The notes below the pieces were generated by a model. The model was not told where the DNA came from. It saw only the letters and a list, made by a program, of their open reading frames with translations, and made no database searches. A DNA stretch of 64,000 bases from Isoetes taiwanensis (lineage: Eukaryota; Streptophyta; Lycopodiopsida; Isoetales; Isoetaceae). Position 1 is the first letter of the stretch; the number at the start of each line of letters is the position of its first letter. Where the stretch lies: positions 5,196,829-5,260,828 of the forward strand of contig JAJEKV010000041.1 of the NCBI GenBank assembly GCA_021234155.1. Direction: 5' to 3'. Below are positions 12,141 through 24,547 of this stretch, piece by piece. The position numbers were made by a program, and so were the translations under genes.

Positions 12141-15100
12141 TTGTGTGATTCTTTGTATAGAATTTGGAAGAGGTGGGAGATGGGACTCTTTGTATGGAAC
12201 TCCGACCTTAAGAATATCAGATATGATGAGAATCTATGGGTACCTAGCCTGATTATACAGATTATTATGGTCCTCATGATGGATGCCCCTGGCCTTTATG
12301 AATATATCATCCATAGGGAAAATTCCCTAACAGATAACGATTTCTCCATATTGAGTAATCTTGATGCTTCACATTGGTTCCAAATATTCCATACTTACAG
12401 AAATGGGAATGCACTTCAACATTTGAAGTAATTCGAAACCAAATTATGGGAACTTGCCGAATCTGATAAAAGAGATATAGAAATGTGTAAGCTCGTCTTG
12501 GAACAATTCAAAGATCTTAAAGTCGCTAATGGAGAAGCTTATCCTATGTTTAAATGTGATGAGAGAACCTCAGATATTGCACCTAATGGTTCGAACCCTA
12601 AATTAAAGGGGATTACTCTGGATGTGGAGGCTCAGGCAATTTCCAAGGAATATGCTGAAGAGCAGTTACAGAAGCATAGTAACCCACTATTATTCTTTCT
12701 GAGATATCCTACCCCACTAGTGCCACGAAGACTGGTTGAGCAATGGGCAAGGGAGAAAGATCACAAAGTATGGAAGCTCTATTCCTTTAACTTGCTTGCC
12801 CCAATACCTATTGAGACATACTGTTATCTAGGGGGAATAGAGGTCGATAAATCCTCATATGCCACATGGATGGACAAATATGCCAATTTTTCTCGGATGG
12901 GTACTATTGTCTGTGAGAGAGAAATAGGTAAGCGAAGACAAACCATGTTTTTATCCCTTTCCTTAAGTTTGAGCAGTATAACAGTACAAAGCAATCAATT
13001 ACATATGTTCAACATTCCTTTTAGCCCTAAGCATACTTGCCGCAGATAGAAGTAGGAAGCATTTTATTAGCCAGAGAGTTCAGATACAACCTTATTTGAA
13101 TGGTCTCAGATACTTGTTAGTGTTAAAAAATTGAACCTGACATGCATATTAGCTTATTTGCTAAAATAGCAATTTATACTTACAGTTCCGAACTTGCAGA
13201 TTTCAGAAATAATATACTCTTGCCTTTTATGAGAGTGTTCTTTAAACTATGATATGGACCGACCTGTAACGGCAGCATATCTTTGGTTCTTATAATCATC
13301 TGGATCTTATCTCAGTGAGATATCAGGCCTCTACCTCCTTCTGCTATATGTCGACATCACATGCTTTTCCACAAATGCTTTTCCATATGACATTTTGCAT
13401 GAATGACCATGAAACAAAAATAGAAATAAATCAAAATACCTTGCTATAACCAAGTCGTCTATGAGCGCCTCTTTTAATTACTAGACTAGGCAGATGTAAG
13501 TTTACATACTATTCTAATCAAGCGAAGCCAGATTCAACTACTTATCTGAAATACATGAAGCATAACCGCATTTTGATCGTCTTCACCATATCTGGGCTCC
13601 ACATTAATCACAATTGGGTTTTTGTATATGGGTTCTGTATCCTCCATGTTGGCTGCTCACATGTTAGCATTTCGTATCAGGCATCTCTTGATGGTGTTGC
13701 GCCTGAGCATTCCTATTTTGGCCTGGTGGTGGGTGTTCTTCTTGGTCAAAGTGTAATGCCTCTTTTCTTTACATTCCTTGAATCAGGAGGTCGCCCAGGG
13801 CCATGTTTCGGTGCCATTGTTTTGCTGGGACAGATGATCAGATGAACAATCCCTAAGGTACACGGCGCACTGATTTCTTTAAGCAATAGAATCCTTTTGA
13901 GATAGTATAGCAGATCCCTTGCTTCCAAATTGTCTTCCCGCTCAAAAAATCTTTTTTATTAAAGTCTTACCACCCCATATTTATGTAAGGTGTACCATTG
14001 CCAGTGATCTACTGCAATATTAAATTCTCATCATCTTGTTATCATGGTACACCCTTATCTAATTATTTCTCACCCATTTTTTTTTGGGCCAGTTATCCAT
14101 TGTCTACCATAGGTCCAAAGCGTAGTATAGAATCAACTATGTGTATAGTAGTTTAACTATTCTGAGGATCATCACTATTGTACCATCTATTAAATATATG
14201 TATAGAGTTTTCTGGTCGAAGGACTTTGTAAAACAGCAGAAGTTTAAAAATATTGCACACTTATCTGGGATTCACACAAAAGTGCTATCAGACATGAAAA
14301 GAAAAGTTGCTTTAGTGAAGCTGATGCCGACAGATGATTCTCCATTTTTTTACCAAGTGTTCACCGGTTATAAGTGTGCACTGCCAGACATGGGTGATGG
14401 ACCAAGTGATACCACTCTTTTTGTTCTTGATAGCCGAGGGACAAGATGATCACATGAAGACTACAACATTCTTCTATAACACATGCAGTGGTTATACGAC
14501 AGGATGCATTATACCATCATAACCATTTGCTCCTCTGACCTGTCCTACGCGAATGTTCTATCTGCTGCTAAGGATTTAGAATATGTTAAAGTAATAAGGC
14601 AAGCTGTAATGATAGAGGAAAGCAAGGATAATGACCTCAGCACCAAAGGTAAGATCTCAAATGTGCTTGTCGTCATGATAGCCATTATTGATGATAAGGA
14701 GTATGAAAGACTTAAGTGGAAACCAGAAGGCAATAAACTTGCGTGGCAATGCTATCAAGGTGATGAACCCCTAGTGAAAAATATTTTTTTTTATATTGAA
14801 CAATATACTGAAGACAAGGGGAAGGGACTAGAACTAGAGGAAGATGAAGAGGAAGAGGAAGAGGAAACAGAAACCCAGGCACACCCTATTCTTGGAGAGC
14901 ACATGAAGTATGAGATGATGATGACACATAAAGAAAAGTTGAACAAGAACGGGTTTTCTATGGCACTTGCTCAGTATCTCATTGAGGCATTTTGCCCTTT
15001 AGATACAACGTGCTGGGAGCTTCATGTTGGCCGGTCGGGAAGCCTTGAAGACTGCTAGGAAATGCCAAAGCGTTGTCTCCTACGATCAGGACAAGAACTT

Positions 15101-15296
15101 CCTGGAACTTTTCTATGCAAAAGCAAAGGTAGTTCAGACTATAGAGAAACTAAGTGATATGGTTTATACTTCTGGCAGACCGAAGATAATCCAGAATGAG
15201 GAAGCAACACAAGAAGAGACCATGGTGGGGTTGATGAAGAAGAAAGGTATTGTGCCTGGCCCGATTGTTTTACTCGTTCTAGTTTCTATTCTATAA
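12141..15296 (+). pseudogene. N6/N4 DNA-methyltransferase-like gene, inactivated (gene 1)
   Basis: Plus-strand relic. A first exon-like block (12141-12927) ends at a good donor (GAAATAG, then GTAAGC) and is interrupted by one TAA at 12429. After a likely intron, 14141-15296 carries the recognisable part: DGPSDTTLFVLDSRGTR, DYNILL.HMQWLYDRMHYTI, an acidic Glu-rich linker, then MALAQYLIEAFCPLDTTCWE followed by LHVGR and, one frame over, EALKTARKCQSVVSYDQD. The last part looks like the methyltransferase motif I region (G-rich loop, then Ala-rich helix, then an acidic residue after SVVSYD). The order, substrate-loop block before motif I, suits N6/N4 beta-class enzymes. Damage: stops at 14447 and about 14480 (CGA and CAA would fit) and a frameshift near 15035. 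The expected DPP[YFW] box reads DSRG. Methyltransferase identity is inferred from pattern only. Confidence 0.5.
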
Positions 15297-15329
15297 ATTG
15301 CGCCAGAAGCAATTTCAATATTTTGTTCC

Positions 15330-16337
15330 TCTTATCTTATGAGTACCTATTTATTACATATAGACATAATCCGGCTTCTCCAAAAATACTTGTCTTCTCC
15401 ACTTGGTGGGGAGTATATGATGTATCAGTATTACTCTCCTGGGTTTACACCAGATATGGTTCGCGCATTAAAGATGCCTTGCTGGTTCTCGATACCTAAT
15501 CTTCATCTTGATCTAATGGCCCATCAATTTCTAGTTGCAATTGCAACTGGTCTTGGGGTTCATATCTCACATTCCATCATGAACGGTCCTAGGATTTGTA
15601 TTTCAATGTCAGTGGACACGGCTTTACCAGATTGTATAGTGGTGAAAAGTGGGTCTTGGTATAAGAAGTTGGATCTTAAGCTTTTGAACGGTCCAGAATT
15701 AGCCCGTATATTTCCTGACAAGGAGGCTTTTGATAGCTTTCGTCGAGGCATTCATGCGTCTCAGGCATCTGTTCAACATTCTTCTCAGGTTCAAGCTCCC
15801 GTTGTTTCTTCTTCATCTATTCACGATCAACCTTTACCAGTTGAGTTGCATTCCTCGTCCATGGAAGGTGCTCTAATTCCAGTTCCAATGGTGCCGTCCT
15901 TAGCGCCATCAGCTATACCTGTAGCTCATTCTTCTCTCCATGTTGATGCTTCTTCCTCTCATGTTTCTGACGTTGTTATGCTTGATGGTCCTAATCTTCT
16001 ATGCGCAAAAGAGTCATGGCAACAGGTCAATTGGAAGAAGGCGGCGAGAAAGAAGTCTGTTACATCATCTCATGAGGCTCTCCCGCCTCGTTCTATTCAG
16101 TGGCATGATAATTTAATGTCTGTTGATGATCATCTCGATGTGGCAGAACATGTTGATTGTGATGAGGCCATTAAACGCCTCAAGGCGGCACAGGGAGTTT
16201 GAGTATATATTGTGTATGGGTGGTTTTACTTAGTGGACTATCTCATTCTCTAGGTTTTGAGTCTCATATCACATGTCCCTTGTATGTATTTTGATTTTTC
16301 TTGATAAGAGATTATCGTCCTTCAAAAAAAAAAAAAC
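15330..16337 (+). mobile_element. LINE ORF1 (DUF4283-like) retroposon with poly(A)
   Basis: A 287-residue open frame (15339-16202) contains MPCWFSIPNLHLDLMAHQFL, RICISMSVDTALPDCIVV and a long Ser/Pro/Val-rich low-complexity tail ending in a basic patch (WKKAARKK). The first two blocks match the DUF4283-type N-terminal domain of plant LINE ORF1 (gag-like) proteins. The sequence runs about 130 bases past the stop to a poly(A) of 13 residues at 16325-16337, so this is a retroposed copy. No reverse transcriptase follows. The ORF is open throughout, but it lies in retroposon context and expression is doubtful. Confidence 0.65.
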
Positions 16338-16559
16338 CCCACCAATCAGTTCTAGACAACTAGAATCTCTTTCTTCTGTCAAAAAGACAACCCAATTAGC
16401 AGTCCTAAACATAAGCAAAAACCTATGTCTAGGTCAATGTCCTGGTTTAACAATTGAGGATATATCTAATTTCATTCATGTATTTTTCCAATTACCCGAC
16501 CCACCATGGAGGTATGTTTAACTTATTTCCAGGTTTATCCAAGGTTCTATTCCTTCTAA

Positions 16560-17527
16560 TAATCCCATCGATCCGAGATATCGGATCGCCATTCTAGAAT
16601 GGGACGAGCATGCATGTTTTGCATGCATGCGGGCGGCGCATGCTCGTTCTGGTTGGGAGTTCGCTATTTTAGGCGTGTTTCTGCTTCGACTTCTCATCGG
16701 CGCTTCCTCTTCTCTCTCAGCAGTACCTTATTCTCTTTGAATTGTTTCCAGGTAGGGGAGGGGCTTCTTCCTGCCTGGTTTGGCCAATTTGGCGTTTCTT
16801 TCATGCTGTCCTTTCTCGGCCTTTAGCCTTCATCCTGTGACCTTCGTCCTCGATCCTAGTTTGTTAAGGAAGTCCTTTGGTATTCGGGCGGTTTGTTGGT
16901 TTCATGCGAGTCCCATTCTAGAATCCCATCGATCCGAGATATCGGATCGCCATTCTAGAATGGGACGAGCATGCATGCATGCATGCGGTAGCGCATGCTC
17001 GTTTACGGTTGGGAGTTCGCTATTTTAGGCGTGTTTCGCCCGACTTCTCATCGGCTTCCTCTTCTCTCTCGTGATTACCTTATTCTCTTTGAACCCACCC
17101 TCCCCCCCTTCTTTGTTATTGTATTTATCGCGTGGCACGCGCGTAATCAGCCCCTCCACTCTGGGAGGTTTGTTTTGTCTTGTTGTTTTGTTGGTGATGT
17201 GCAGGTACAGGTTAGCGAGCGGCATCTGTGTCGACTTTTCCATTCGTGGGTTTTTGGGAGCAGTTTTTATGCCTTACGTTTGTCCAAGCCCCTTGCCGAG
17301 GGCTTATCACTAGGGTTTTTCCTCGAAAACCCGAAGGCCGAGGTTTTTAATCCGGTGATAAGCTTTCGGCGAATTACACTAGCCAGATCTCTATTAGCAT
17401 TGTATTTTGTTGGGGTCCAAATGATATAATTGGATTTTCCTTTATTTTTTTATGGGTAGTTCGCATGTGTGCGGCTACCCACTATCCACCATTGTAGAAA
17501 ATGGCTGGATGAATGAGAAGCAAATTA
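16560..17527 (+). repeat. R1 repeat, copy 2
   Basis: Same architecture as copy 1, but with a near-perfect nested dyad at each head: ATTCTAGAAT flanks CGATCCGA-GATA-TCGGATCG, then ATTCTAGAAT again. Head units start near 16570 and 16910. The body hairpin (GGCTTATCAC ... GTGATAAGC) is at about 17300-17370. It ends at GATGAATGAGAAGCAA and meets copy 3 in inverted orientation. Confidence 0.8.
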
Positions 17528-17531
17528 GACT

Positions 17532-18430
17532 TGCTTCTCATTCATCTCGTACCCCAACAAAATACACAATATGCCGGAGACTGGTTAGGTAAATTGGCCG
17601 AAGCTTATCAACGGATTAAAAAACCCCTCTTTCTTCGGTTTTCGAGGAAAAACCTAGTGATAAGCCCTCGCAAAGGGGCTTGACAAACGTAAGGCATAAA
17701 ACCGCCCCCAAAACCCACCGAATGGAAAAAGTCGACAATGATGCCGCCGCTAACCTCAGACTCGCACATCACCAACAAAACAACAAGACAAAACAAACCT
17801 CCCGTGAGTGGAGGGTCGGATTACGCCACAAGCGTTAATGGATAAATACAATAACAAAGAAGGGGGGAGGGTGGGTTCAAAGAGAATAAGGTACCGCCGA
17901 GAGAAGAGGAAGCCCATGAGAAGTCGGGCGTAAACACGCCTAAAATAGCTAACTCCCAACTGTAACGAGCATGCGCCGCCCGCATGCATGTAAATATGAT
18001 GCTCGCCCCATTCTAGAATGGCGATCCGATATCTCTGGATCGATGGGATTCTAGAATGGGACTCGCATGAAACCAACAAACCGCCCGGAATACCAAAGGA
18101 CTTCCTTAACAAACTAGGATCGAGGGACTAAGGTCACAGGATGAAGGCTAAAGGCCGAAAGGACAAAGATGAAAGAAACGCCAATTGGCCAAACCAGCAG
18201 AAGAAGCCCTCCCCTACCCGAAAAACAATTCAAAGAGAATAAGGTATCACGAGAGAGAAGAGGAAGCCGATGAGAAGTCGGGCGTAAACACGCCTAAAAT
18301 AGCCAACTCCCAACTGTAACGAGCATGCGCCACCGCATGCATGCAAAACATGCATGCTCGCCCCATTCTAGAATGGCGATCCGATATCTCTGATCGATGG
18401 GATTCTAGAATGGGACTCGCATGAAACCAA
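17532..18430 (-). repeat. R1 repeat, copy 3 (inverted)
   Basis: Reverse-complement copy, joined tail to tail to copy 2 at about 17528. It lacks the GTCCAAATGATATAATTGG through CTGCT segment that copies 1, 2 and 4 have before GAATGAGAAGC; here GGGGTACGAGATGAATG runs straight through, so two structural variants of the 3' end exist. Head dyads lie near 18015-18065 and 18365-18415. Confidence 0.8.
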
Positions 18431-18439
18431 CAAACCGCC

Positions 18440-19316
18440 CCCCTCTCTCTCTCCAGATCTTATTCTCTTTGAATTGTTTCCGTGCGGGGAGGGGCTTCTT
18501 CCCCGCCTCGGTTTGGCCAATTTGGCGCTTTTCTTCATGCCGCCCTTTCTTGGCCTTTAGCCTTCATCCCGTGGACCTTCGGCCCTCGATTCTCGCTTGT
18601 TAAGGAAGTCCTTTGGTATTCTGGGTTTGTTGGTTTCATGCGAGTCCCATTCTAGAATCCCATCGATCCGGAGACATCGGATCGCCATTCTAGAATGGGA
18701 CGAGCATGCATGTTTTGCATGCATGCGGGCGCATGCCCGCTCGGTTGGGAGTTCGCTATTTTAGGCGTGTTTCTTTCTCGACTTCTCATCGGGCTTCCTC
18801 TTCTCTCTCAGCACCTTATTCTCTTTGAACCCACCCTCCCCCCTTTGTTATTGTATTTTTATCAAAGTGGCACGTATGCGTAATCAGCCCCTCCACTGGG
18901 AGGTTTGTTTTGTCTTGTTGTTTTGTTGGTGATGTGCGTGTACAAGTTCGGCGAAATGCATCTCTGCTTCGACTTTTCTATTCGTGGGTTTTGGGAGCCG
19001 ATTTTTATGCCTTACGCTTGTCCAAGCCCCTTGCGAAGGCTTATCACTAGGGTTTTTCTCGAAAACCCGAAAAGGGCGGGGTTTTTAATCCCTGATAAGC
19101 TTTCTACAGTACACTAGCCCGCCTCTATTAGCATTGTATTTTGTTGGGGTCCAAATGATATAATTGGATTTTCCCTTTATTTTTTATGGGTAGTTCGCAT
19201 GTGTGCGGCTACCCACTATCCACCATTGTAGAAAATCTGCTGAGATGAATGAGAAGCAAGTCTAAGTCGGGCGGTTTGTTGGTTTCATGCGAGTCCCATT
19301 CTAGAATGTGGTGAGT
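18440..19316 (+). repeat. R1 repeat, copy 4
   Basis: Plus-oriented copy with head dyad at 18646-18698 and body hairpin near 19035-19105. It ends after GAATGAGAAGC with a partial repeat of the head (GGTTTCATGCGAGTCCCATTCTAGAATG). Compared with the other copies, many small indels fall in GC-rich runs. Confidence 0.8.
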
Positions 19317-20767
19317 CTAGCGAACTTTCCCTCAACCAAATCTTAACAAGTGGCTCAAGTACAAGCTAAAATACAGCTTTCATTGTATTACCAGCATTAT
19401 ACCATCTTAAATAACTTTAGATTAAATGTCTAAGCATTCTGAATCATAATTTCTGAAATTTTCTAAGTGTGACCTTAACCATTACTCATTCATAATATCT
19501 GCAATGCAAGCATACCATTTATGCTGCAAACTCAATTAATCCCATCATCAAACATGATCTGTATTAACCTCCATGTACCCAACCAATAGAACAAATGCAC
19601 AAGATTCTTCTACGCTTGTTTTCAAGCAAAATCAGTATTATTCACCATGTGTGCAGAAAATACATTGCATAGCACATGTACAAGAATCACTTAAGCTCAT
19701 ATTTAAGCAAACCCAATAATCAAGCCATGTATCCAGCAATCCCATTTCAACTTAAAATGCTCATTACTCATTTAAGCTTGTTACCGAGCAGATCAATATA
19801 AATACCCTTGTATCGGCCTTTATTTTATTATACCAGTCCATCTTTACCATGATTTCAGTATAACTCTAATTGTACCCATAGCTTTAATCCAATCCTTATT
19901 TCAGTATTTCATGCAGACAGTAGATGCACTAGACTTTTTTTTAATGAATTCTTTTAACCCAGATCAGTATTCATATCCATGTAACAATCCATATGAGTCA
20001 ATATACATTTAATCTCGTTTTCAAGCATGATTAACATTGATAATCATACGTGCAGCACATAGATTATACAACATATGCTTCAAGACTTATTTAAGCATAA
20101 AATCAAGCAAATTTTATATTCATACCTGTATCCAGCAAATATTTTAAACAGCATATGTACACGACTCCATTAAAATTCATTTTCACCCAAGAACCATATT
20201 CATACCCATGTATAAATTTAAAACATTTTCATTATATTCCATTGATTAGACATACCTTGAAAAGGCCAGTTCCTTAAGCCAATATATTTCTGGTCCAAAT
20301 TAAATCCAAACAACCACTAATTAACTGTAAAAAGATATTACTAAGAATATTGCACACAAATGCTTATGAATGTCTTATTTCCTCTCCATCTTCAGGAATC
20401 ATATGGATCAGCTTTTATCTCCTTGAAAATACAAAACAGAGCGCAAGGAAATCTGTTACCTACAGTAGAACCAAAGGACAGTTAGCCAAGAATTGGGTAA
20501 AAGCCTAAGCTACTAGCAGGTGTCATGGATTTCCTTGAGGTTATCCCATTTCACCCTGCCTATATTTTCGCTACATAGCCATCTATTTTACTCATCAGTT
20601 TCCAAGAGAAATCAGTCTATAAGAATTTTAAGGCTGTTCCTATCCTTATCCTGGAAACTAACACAGTATGTCACACTTTTAACTTCCCTTTTTAAGCTCA
20701 TGTTCAAAAAACATCATCTAAATAGTCATTCATATGTTTAACAACTTAAATTCCCAAATTAAACCTA
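19317..20767. other. AT-rich non-coding stretch
   Basis: No coding signal. The sequence repeats loose motifs such as CATGTATCCAGCAA, CATACCTGTATCCAGCAA and ATTTAAGCA at irregular spacing, so it may be an old degenerate tandem repeat. No period is clear by eye. Confidence 0.4.
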
Positions 20768-21133
20768 TCAAACCTTAGAGATTCGAGTAGATCCTTTTGG
20801 TTTCTCCATTATGGTCCCTCCAGAATGATCAGCTTCTTTGTTGTTGTATGCAAATTCGAATGAATCTTCCTTAGTGCCTTCCCTGGTGTCTGCAATACTG
20901 ATGGCTTCATTCCCACAATCTGTGATCTCACAATTGGGCATAGGAATTGCTGTGTCCTCAGCCTTTTCTTTATCACAAACTTTCTCTATCTCACCACTTT
21001 GGCAAGCTTTCAATGCTGGATCCTTCACAGACCTGTGGTACTGGTAAATCTTCTTACTAGCACCCTCATTCTGCTTTGCTTCAGCTATCCTCTTCCGGGT
21101 AGCCTGATTCAAGTCCCCCTTCTTTCTTGGCAT
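20768..21133 (-). CDS. Hypothetical 121-aa basic/acidic ORF
   Basis: Minus-strand open frame beginning MPRKKGDLNQATRKRIAEAK. The N-terminus is strongly basic, the C-terminal half is acidic, with two Cys in the middle (PNCEITDCGN). It has no domain I recognise. The composition (basic start, ordinary codon usage, ATG after a TTGCTACCAGG hairpin region) resembles the start of a retrotransposon or regulatory protein, but nothing downstream continues it. It could equally be a single exon of a decayed gene. Confidence 0.3.
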   Translation of the reverse strand: MPRKKGDLNQATRKRIAEAKQNEGASKKIYQYHRSVKDPALKACQSGEIEKVCDKEKAEDTAIPMPNCEITDCGNEAISIADTREGTKEDSFEFAYNNKEADHSGGTIMEKPKGSTRISKV

Positions 21134-22932
21134 GTTTGCTACCAGGGATCTGACCCTGGGTAGCGGCCTTCAACTTCTAAGACTGAGAACTACCATATTC
21201 GTAGCATTCTGATTTAAATAGCATGCAACAATACTTAACACCGACAGTTCTAGGTGTTGTTTCATACCTAATTAGGACTGTCGTGGGGTCTTAATCCATG
21301 CCGTCTTTTCTTCATTCTTCATTGCCAATTGCTTGTATACCTGTCTCCTTGGTTCCAGATGCTTTGTCAAGCCCTAAATCCCATTTCCGGCAGCCTGGTT
21401 GCCCTAAAATTACAATGGGTCTAATTTTCTGTAAGGGTTTGTTAGTATTCGGCTAGCAAATAAAAACTGATACCCTTGTGTCAGCCAATATATTACAAAT
21501 TTAAAATCATCATTTTCACCATTATATATCCTACCTCGCGCTTGACATTTTATAATTCTGAATCAATGGTCCAATGTATGTCATGCTTTAAATATTCGTG
21601 GTCTATTCATCATCTCATCCCAACTAATGTTAAACATCTATAGTTACACATCTATACTTAATTTCAATTAATTAATATATAAAAAAAAAAAAAAAACCTC
21701 GAGGCCAAGAGTGCCAAACTCTAAACCGAGGCCAAGGCCTCGGCTGAAGTATGAATGCAAAAGAAAAGATAAGTTAGGGCGGGCTCTTTTCTAGTAGAGA
21801 TTTAATATTATTTATGTAAATGTCATGGATATATAGGTAGATAGTATTTTTTATATCCCAGCATCCTATAGGGATATATGATGGTCCCTTTAATGTCCCA
21901 AAAGAGCTTAGGACGACCTTGGATACAAAACCTCCTAATTGCTAGTCCAAAGGACTAGCCATCAAACCACAGGGTGGTGTCATAAATAAGGTTGGAATTC
22001 AACTTTTACTGCAATTTTTGTTAATTAAGTTTTCTAGATTCTAATGTGATGGTGATAGAAGTCTGGGTATAAGCCATGCGAAGAAAAGCATCCTTCCCAT
22101 TATAATATAGAGCTTCAAGCTCATTAGAGCTTATTTATAATTATCACAATCATATTAGGAGATCTCCATCTATTGGACTTACAGCTTTTCCAAAAGTATA
22201 TTTTTAAAATAAATAGGATCTCTTACCCCACAATTCCGACCATTGCTTAAACATATTGGTCTTGAGGACTCTAGAAAAAAGTGCTTCCAGCCTTTAAACC
22301 AACCTCAAAATTAAAAATTCTCCTTAACTAAAGGAAATGCCACTCTTTATTTATAATTGTCGGATATCACAATCATATTAGAATTGGACTTACAACTTTT
22401 TTTTTTAAGTATATTTTTTGAATAAAAAGGATCTATTTTACTCAAAATCTCAAAATTTCTTGGGGAGGGAGGAACCCCAACAATTTTGACCATTGCTTAA
22501 AAATATTGGACTTGAGAACTCCGGATGGTGCAGTGAGAAAAACATGTAAGGTATTGATAAGCAATTTGTGGTGTTGGTAGATGGAACTTATATACAAAAT
22601 GGTTAGCACGTAAAATTAGGTCATTTACAAAAGAAAAAATGTTCGAAAAATAAATAATCTACCAGATGCTTGGCGTGACGTTATACGGTTCTACCTGTTG
22701 GCGCATATTTGTCACACAACTTAGCTCGTAAATGACGGAGAAGAAAGAAAGCTTATTAGAGTAGGAAAAAAATTAAAACTCAGACATGATTCCACTGTAT
22801 TTAATACCGCCTCCTTCCTGCTCAACGCCTTCCTGCTCAACTTTTAAGCGCCCAGGTAAGCTAACCTTTGCTTTATTCCTTTCAAAGAAAAGTATTTTTT
22901 TTTTCTAAAATTTTGATCCAGGTTAGAAATAT
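21134..22932. other. Non-coding spacer with poly(A) and short hairpin
   Basis: A run of 15 A near 21681-21695 is followed by CCTCGAGGCC and CCGAGGCCAAGGCCTCGG, which can fold into GC-rich hairpins. This may be the tail of an old retroposon. The rest is AT-rich with no gene evidence. Confidence 0.4.
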
Positions 22933-24476
22933 TCAGTCAGCTGAATTTTCGGAGTAGTCTAGGCTAGGCAGCTGGAATTTAGGAGTTTCAACAGACACCT
23001 CCAATATTCTATGATTAGAATAATCCCCTTGTATATATATAATATATATGCACGGAGAGGATGATTCTGGAGATTGACTTCTTGTTAGCAAGTTCTTTAG
23101 TTTTACACGAGACAGGGAAGAATCGCTATCAACGGCTACATGTGACCATACCCTTATTTGTCCTCTGGATCTATTCAAAGACATGAGGATGCTCTGATAT
23201 CTTTTATTGTAGATACCGAGGATAGCACATTGTCTCCAATGTTTACTGTTCATTTGACTCTTGACGTATTTCTAAAGTTCAATTGTCTTGAACTTGTGAT
23301 CTTGGATTGAATATTTCAACACATTATGGGCCCATACATGCTCAAGTCCGCCCAAGTCGCTGTGATTTTGTTTTCTCGTAAAGAAGCTCTTGATATTCTG
23401 TAATCCTGAAATTTGGGTTCTCATTTTCTACAGTAGTTAGCACTCCTTCTCATTCCGATTTATAGCATATTCAACAAAACCTGGACTTATTCAGATATAA
23501 TAGACATGGATATCATTTTAAGATTATATATCATGTTTAATTCTTCTTGATTCTTATAATGTTTATAAGTTTTAATTATATAACTTTATCTTTAAATTTA
23601 AAGTATAATCGCTATAGAAACATAAAATTGCTTTCTAAACTAACTTTCACGTGAGTCTATTTAGAACTAGACATTTCAAGAATATAAAATTTTAATTTGT
23701 AGTGATTTCATAATAAATTTAAATTTGGCAATCAGGATAATTTGTAAATGAAATATGATGGTTTGATAAGTGATGACTTAAAATTATATGAGAATTTTAC
23801 AATTTATAAACTCTTAGCACTTTTAAAATACTTTAAAAAAGCGTGAGATTAAAATTAATTAAAAGATAAAGTTCATGTTTTAATGACAAATGTTGAATAG
23901 TTTATTATTGATGAAATAGATATATATAAAAAATTAATTAAAAAAAATTATTCAAAAATTTTTTAATTAAAACATAAACGTAATTATTTGATTCATTTTA
24001 TCTAAAGTTTCTTTAAATATTTAAAAAAAGGAAAAAATAACATTTTAATCATATATAGTTTATCTTAGATCAAAAATCTAATTTTAAATAGATTGAAGTA
24101 AAAATTAGCCTAGAAAGCAATTTAGACTTTTAACTATCATACTTTTTATTTGAAGATACTGTAAATTTTATAAAAATCAATAACAGTTAAAAATACATAT
24201 AATCTTATCATGGCATCCTTGAAGGATATCTATTAGATTTGAATAAGTCCAAATTTTATTAAATACGTCATTTTGGAGAAGTTTTTAGAGGTTTGCACGT
24301 GTATTAGTGCAAGAGTAGGATGCTATGACGGATATGGAAGCTCCCTCCCTCAATGTATCACACAAAATCACTTCAATCCTTTCTATTTTCCCTTCAACTA
24401 TGCCAAGGTAAAAGCTGGAGATCTGAACGAGAAGCATTCACATTCCAGTGTTTGCAAAAATAAGCAATTGACATAA
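22933..24476. other. Very AT-rich non-coding DNA
   Basis: One minus-strand open frame (22933-23253) has no recognisable content. From about 23,500 to 24,270 the sequence is mostly A and T with long TTTAAA/AATT runs and no gene signal. Confidence 0.5.
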
Positions 24477-24547
24477 TTGGGGGGAATTTGAAATCCGAAT
24501 TTGAATTACTCAGCAAATTCAAATCTAGAATTCAAATTGCCCCCCAA
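24477..24547. repeat. Imperfect inverted repeat (~30-bp arms)
   Basis: TTGGGGGGAATTTGAA on the left is matched by the reverse complement of TTCAAATTGCCCCCC on the right, with further AATTTGAATT pairing inside. It could be the end of a foldback or MITE-like element. Confidence 0.55.

Noticed and set aside
20768-21133. tRNA primer-binding site upstream of the 121-aa ORF
   Set aside because: CCCTGGTAGCAAAC resembles a primer-binding site only loosely and no LTR pair surrounds it.
22933-23253. 106-residue minus-strand ORF
   Set aside because: No recognisable domain, AT-rich surroundings, no splice-consistent neighbours.
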